Below are positions 59,503 through 64,000 of a stretch of DNA of 64,000 nucleotides, one piece after another. The translations under genes were made by a program, and so were the position numbers. The notes under the pieces are model-generated. The model ran no database searches. It was given only the letters and a program-made list of their open reading frames with translations, and was not told the origin of the DNA. The DNA is from Spongilla lacustris (Eukaryota; Porifera; Demospongiae; Spongillida; Spongillidae). Within the stretch, counting starts at the first letter, position 1. The number at the start of each line of letters is the position of its first letter. The DNA lies in contig OX442416.1 of the NCBI GenBank assembly GCA_949361645.1, positions 6,020,362 to 6,084,361 of the forward strand, in the 5' to 3' direction.

Positions 59503-59570
59503 CCCTGTTGCAGCTGTTCCCTGCGCGAATTAGAAAGTCGCTTATATGAAATTCAAGTGCAATCGTCCTC

Positions 59571-59582
59571 TTTTATATATAT
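59571..59582 (-). promoter_or_regulatory. TATA box (TATATATAAAA) of the secreted-protein candidate
   Basis: On the minus strand it precedes the ATG at 59502 by about 70-80 bases, leaving a 5' UTR of roughly 45-50 bases. Confidence 0.5.
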
Positions 59583-59639
59583 AGTGTGATTTGTCAACGC
59601 CCGTCGCGCTCAATAGTAATGCTGCCGAAATTAAAGCCC

Positions 59640-62600
59640 GGCATCCTAGCCGTAATATTTCATACTTCCTGGCCACACTGAACTCCAGTGGCTGCTCTAA
59701 ACCACAGCTAGGCTGTGCATATGGCATTTCGAGGTGTCATGCATATCCCAATAGGTGCAGCAGGTCTCGCAAGATGCATATGTATTGCACAGCTCTGGAT
59801 GAATGAGGTATTCAAGTATGGCAATCAAACAATGCCACCTGTTGGGATCCCTGCATGGCAGTGGATGAGGTATATAGGTCTGCATGCATGGCAGAGACTG
59901 GACATGGAGCTCCCCCTGTGGTCACCAAGATTGATGCTGGACATAATGGTCCACATGTAGTTCATGGCAAATAGGTTGGTGCTATATCAACCGAAATTTG
60001 GTCCAAGGTGTCGACTACATACAGTGTAAACCAATTTTGGTTTAGGGTTGAAACCAAACTTTGTTAGTTCAATCTTTAAATCACAATATTATGCCAAACT
60101 ACACACAGTATATTTTTAGGGCTTATGCTGAAAGGGGGAGTGAGCCCAGCCATAATGATATGTGTATGTGAAAATCATGTATAATCCATATATGAAGTCA
60201 GATGAGGGTGAGCACATGTCATTAGGGCTGAGCTCTGGAAATGATATATTATTTCACAGCCAAGAATCATTGAGGGTGCAGCCAAACCATTGATCTACTG
60301 TCAGTATTGCTGCTTATCAGAAATGATACTAATCATTGATGCAATGGTCAGGTGCCTTCTGACTTTAGGGGCGTACACAGGAATTTCAAAAGGGGGGGGG
60401 AAGGGATCCACCATGGGGAGGGTGAGTGAGGGGGATGTGCCCCTCCCGCGCGAAGCGCGGAAGCCTAGCCATTTGAAGACATTATTTCATTGAGCATTGA
60501 AAGGTTAATTACCTATTTTATAGCACATGCAAAAATAGAGTGATCACCACCAGCAGGGATATGCACGCGTTAATACGTGTGCAAGCCTGGTCACTCCCGT
60601 TCACGAGTGTTAATATAGGTGAAGTTCACTGGTGGCGGAAGCCTTTTAAGGATTGGACCGGCGAGGGGGCGGAAAAGCCTAGCAAGGGGGTGTGGGGAAG
60701 CGCTGCAACTGGGTCTGGGGCGCGTACATGTATCTTTGAAACGTTATACCAATTTGTGGTTATGTACATGTAGCTATAAAACATTATACTAATCTCTGAC
60801 CATGTATATGTGGCTTTGATACATTATGCTCGTTTGTGGGCATATAGCTTTGCAATTTGCTCTTCTTCATGACAGTTTGTCCTGTAGAAAGTCCTTTCTT
60901 GCCACCAAATATTTCCTTCTTCCTGGCCACGTAATATTTCCTACTTCCTGGCCACACTGAACTCCAATGGATGCTCTAAACCACAGGCTGTGCATGCATT
61001 TCAAGGTGTCATGTCCCAATAGGTGCGCAAGATGCATATGTATTGCTCAGCTCTGGATGAATGAGGTATTCAAGTATGGCAATCAAACAATGCGACCTGT
61101 TGGGATCCCTGGCAGTGGATGAGGTATATAGGTCTGCATGGCAGAGACTGGACATGGAGCTCCCCCTGTGGTCACCAAGATTGATGCTGGACATAATGGT
61201 CCACATGTAATTCATGGCAAATAGGTTGGTGCTATATCAACCAAAATTTGGTCCAAGCTAGGGTTCGACTACATACAGTGTAAACCAAATTTGATTTAGG
61301 GTTGAAACCAAACTTTGTTGATTCAATCTTTAAATCACCAAACTACACACAGTATATTTTTAGGGCTTATGCTCAAAGGATGAGTGAGCCCAGCCCTAAT
61401 GATATGCATGTGTATGTGAAAATCATGTAATCCATATATGAAGTCAGATGAGGGTGAGCACATGCATGTCGTCATTAGGGCTTAGCTCTGGAAATGATAT
61501 GGTATTTCACAGCCAAGAATCATTGAGGGTGCAGCCAAACCATTGATCTACTGTCAGTATTGCTGCTTGTCAGAAATGATACAATTGACAGTAATCATTG
61601 ATGCAATGGTCAGGTACCTTCTGACTTCAGGGGCGTACGCACGAATTTCAAAAGGGGGGGAAGGGATCCACTAGGGGGAGGGTGCGTGAGGGGGATGTGC
61701 CCCTCCCGCGCGAAGCGCGGAAGCCCAGCCATTTGAAGACATTGAAAGGTTAATTACCTTTTTTATAACACATGCAAAAATAAAGTGATCGCCACCTATT
61801 ATTACAGCGGGTGTGTGCAAGCCTCGTCACTCCCGTTCACGAGTGTTATAATATAGGTGAAGTTCACTCGTCCTTCAGGGCTGGCGGAAGCCTTTTAAGG
61901 ATTGGTCCGGCGAGGGGCGGAAAATCCCAGCAAGGGGCCGCGGTACATGTATGGGGAAGCGCTGCAACTGGGTCTGGAGCGCGTACCTTTGAAACGTTAT
62001 ACCAATTTGTGGTTATGCAGCTTTAAAACATATATATACCAATCTCTGACCATGTATATGTAGCTTTGATACATTATGCTAATTTGTGGGCATGCATGTA
62101 ACTTTGCAATTTGCTCTTCCTCATGAACATGGTTTCAGTTTGTATTGTAAGAAGTCCTTTCTTGCCACCAAATATTTCCCATTTCCTACATCTTGGCCAC
62201 ACTGAACTGCAGTGGATGCTCTAAACCACAGGCTGTGCATATGGCATTTCGAGGTGTCATGTCCCAATAGGTGCAGCAGGTCTCGCAAGATGCATATGTA
62301 TTGCTCAGCTCTGGATGAATGAGGTATTCAAGTAGGACAATCAAACAATGCCACCTGTTGGGATCCCCGGCAGTGGATGAGGTATATAGGTCTGCATGCA
62401 TGGCAGAGACTGGATATGGAACTCCCCCTGTGGTCAACATGTAATTCAGGTTGGTGCATGCTATATCACCCAAAATTTGATACAGTGTAAACCAAATTTG
62501 GTTTATATAGGATTGAAACCAAACTTTGTTGGTTCAATCTTTAAACTGTTTCATGGTTTTATTTGCACACCAAATACATCGGTTTAAGGTTTGGTTTCTC

Positions 62601-62740
62601 GTTAAACCAAAGTACAAAAAAGTATAAGAGAATTGGAGCTAAAGAACTCTGTAGCTGATATTAACCTTGCCAGAGCATCAACTCAGCCAATGCACCATTT
62701 AAACCACATATCTATCTAGTAAACCCAGTCCCCAAAGTAT
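59640..62740. repeat. Array of three ~1.25-kb repeat units
   Basis: The block TGGCCACACTGAACTCCAGT begins near 59670, 60950 and 62190 (the last with CTGCAG), a spacing of about 1.25-1.28 kb in the same orientation. Each unit holds a minus-strand cysteine-rich frame (DPNRWHCLIAILEYLIHPEL...CETCCTYWDM), AACCAAATTTGGTTTA palindromes, a GGGGCGTAC...GAATTTCAAAAGG segment with CCCCTCCCGCGCGAAGCGCG (60370, 61630), and GGTCTGGGGCGCGTAC-type sequence (60712, about 61973). The frame is variously truncated in each unit. A single copy sits at 52.69 kb. Confidence 0.75.
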
Positions 62741-62858
62741 TTTGTGTGATGCATGTGCACAAAGTCTATATTGATACAGCTCATTCCTTAGAAACAGACA
62801 ATGAAAGGCTTAAACTCACCAGCCCTAGATTCGCGTCAAATACATGTATAGGTGTTTA

Positions 62859-62940
62859 CAGGGGCGGATTTAGGGGGGGGGGGGGGGGGTCCAGGGGGTC
62901 CAGGGGGTCCGGACCCCCCCCCCCCCCCCCCCCCCCCCTT
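62859..62940. repeat. CAGGGGCGGATTTAGG terminus with G and C homopolymers
   Basis: CAGGGGCGGATT is followed by a 17-base G run (62873-62889), GGTCCAGGG repeats and a 25-base C run (62914-62938). The start resembles those at 40464, 51250 and 63297 (CAGNGGCG), a widespread non-autonomous element end, probably hAT-like. Confidence 0.45.
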
Positions 62941-62944
62941 CCCC

Positions 62945-63506
62945 TTTCCTATATGAAGAATGACGTAATGCATACTATATATGCAGCGTTCTGCATGTTA
63001 CCGTCCTTGGATTTGCAAGCTTGCACATCTTTCTAGCCAAGTGGGGTCTTTATCGATCTAATTAATCCTCCTACACACTACATGTATATTAACGAAATTT
63101 ACGCATGTGTGGTTAATTAGTATTTAATCATGCGATCGATCGAATGGTGCGTGTGAGCAGGAATTGAGGTAAGCGCTAGCGATCAACAGACGTGAATGGG
63201 ATGGATCTCAGATTCTTTTCCTCAGAAAACAGATAGCTATAGAGCTAAATAAACTAAAATACTAATACTATAGTAAAACATACATGAGTCGTTTACAGTG
63301 GCGTAGGAACGGTTCAAAAAGTGGGGGGTTGAAATTAATTATTCATAAGTGGGTGTGGTAAAACGAAACTGTCATAGAAAACAATTGCGGGGTGGCCTGC
63401 ATGGCGAGACTCACAGGCCCCACCTGCGAGCCAAAATCATGTAAAGCGCGGGGGCGCCAATTCGAAAACGCCGTCAATATTACCGTGCGTGGCAATCCCT
63501 TGCGCG
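62945..63506. other. No gene recognised
   Basis: Intergenic DNA. At 63297 CAGTGGCGTAGGAACGGTTC starts another CAGNGGCG-type fragment without an identified partner end. Confidence 0.4.
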
Positions 63507-63510
63507 CCGG

Positions 63511-64000
63511 TGTCACAGGAGTACGCGTCCCCCCGGATTACGCGTCCGGCCGGACTCATGGTCCTAGAATACGGTGTCCTCCGTTAGGATAGGTAGTCCC
63601 CCCATTGCCCCTCGTTGACTTGAGGTAGTTAAGCCTAATAAAGTTATTATTTGCTTAAAGAATATCCTTTAGACTAAACTTTAGAGGTCGATAAACCTTT
63701 GGCCATACATGTAGGTACTATCGAGCTTTGCAAATCAGTACTACAGCGATAGGCTCTTAATAAAAGAATGACGCAAGTGTTACATGCACGTGCTATTTAG
63801 GTTTTTGAAATGAGCGAAAAGAAGGCCCAAGAGAAGTTGCTTTATCAAGACGTGATTAAGTATATTGTGGAAAGGACGTACAGAGTGGAGGCTGAAAAAG
63901 ACTGGAAGAGGATGATACGGAGGAAAGCGGGAGATTTCGTTGTCAAGGATGGTCAGTTATATACCAAAGGAGAAGATTGCAGACGTTGGGTGTTTGATGA
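63511..64000 (+). mobile_element. Start of another Ginger1 element, cut by the window edge
   Basis: CCGG at 63507-63510 precedes TGTCACAGGAGTACGCG, a Ginger1-type terminus with inverted TACGCGTCC units. About 300 bases inside is the start of an integrase-type gene in the correct orientation. The element continues beyond 64000. Confidence 0.65.
63810..64000 (+). CDS. Ginger1-type transposase, N-terminus (partial)
   Basis: The frame from the ATG at 63810 is open to the edge: MSEKKAQEKLLYQDVIKYIV, then WKRMIRRKAGDFVVKDGQLY followed by TKGEDCRRWVFD. The pattern (xxIxxYIxxxxY...KRxIRRKAxxFxVxDGxLYxK...RRxV) is the N-terminal region that precedes the zinc finger in Ginger1 and GIN-type integrases. 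It compares with the first exon at 29774 (YNDIVRFLE...FATYDGLLFKL). It is intact as far as visible, so it may be the best-preserved copy. Confidence 0.6.
   Translation, partial: MSEKKAQEKLLYQDVIKYIVERTYRVEAEKDWKRMIRRKAGDFVVKDGQLYTKGEDCRRWVFD

Overview
This window looks like nuclear DNA of a metazoan, probably a marine invertebrate. A demosponge is my best guess, based on very short GT-AG introns (about 50-80 bases), compact intron-rich transposon genes and sponge-like transposable-element diversity. The identification is an inference. There are no bacterial operons, rRNA genes or CRISPR arrays. Most of the window is transposable-element (TE) sequence and duplicated intergenic DNA, with few plausible host genes.

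Left part (1-20.1 kb): a decayed Ginger/Gypsy-type integrase (2.7-3.4 kb, minus strand), then three copies of an intronless TATA-box gene of 133-141 codons that I do not recognise (4472, 8174 and 18491). Copies two and three lie in a segmental duplication (A about 6.69-11.4 kb; B about 13.95-20.1 kb). Each duplicate carries a different hAT transposon, and the partner duplicate keeps the matching empty site. Duplicate B also contains a 199-bp tandem duplication. A divergent, frameshifted fourth copy is at 46.4 kb.

Middle (20-29 kb): the 3' end of a LINE with an (AATC)n tail, a DDE_Tnp_4 (IS5/ISL2EU-like) remnant, Ginger-like terminal fragments and an unrecognised five-exon minus-strand gene (28.3-29.4 kb).

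29.4-35.6 kb: a complete Ginger1 DNA transposon (29400-35592, CCGG target duplication, TGTCAC...GTGACA ends). Its spliced transposase runs Gypsy-type integrase, two GPY/F modules, OTU protease and Ulp1 protease, but is broken by two nonsense codons. Only 20 bp further on is a 14-15 exon transposase gene of Plavaka/CACTA-like type (35612-39670) with an N-terminal C2H2 finger.

40-50 kb: a frameshifted hAT (ZMYM1-like) transposase, a 5'-truncated non-LTR retrotransposon with an R2-type restriction-like endonuclease, the fourth small-gene copy, a truncated OTU-only Ginger1 element (47.3-49.7 kb, minus) and a short inverted-repeat element.

51-64 kb: an hAT-like non-autonomous element (51250-52374), an intact Tc1/mariner-class insertion with about 515-bp inverted repeats (54053-57298) sitting inside another reading frame, a candidate secreted-protein exon with its own TATA box (59.5 kb, minus), a three-unit array of about 1.25-kb repeats with a cysteine-rich frame (59.6-62.7 kb), and the start of a further Ginger1 element running off the right edge (63511 onward).

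The mobile genes act independently; each is the DNA-cutting enzyme of its own element, and nearly all carry lesions. The best candidates for undescribed biology are the small TATA-driven gene family and the Ginger1 transposase that fuses OTU and Ulp1 proteases. Exon limits, frameshifts and homologies come from reading by eye and recalled family motifs; no database search or alignment was run.
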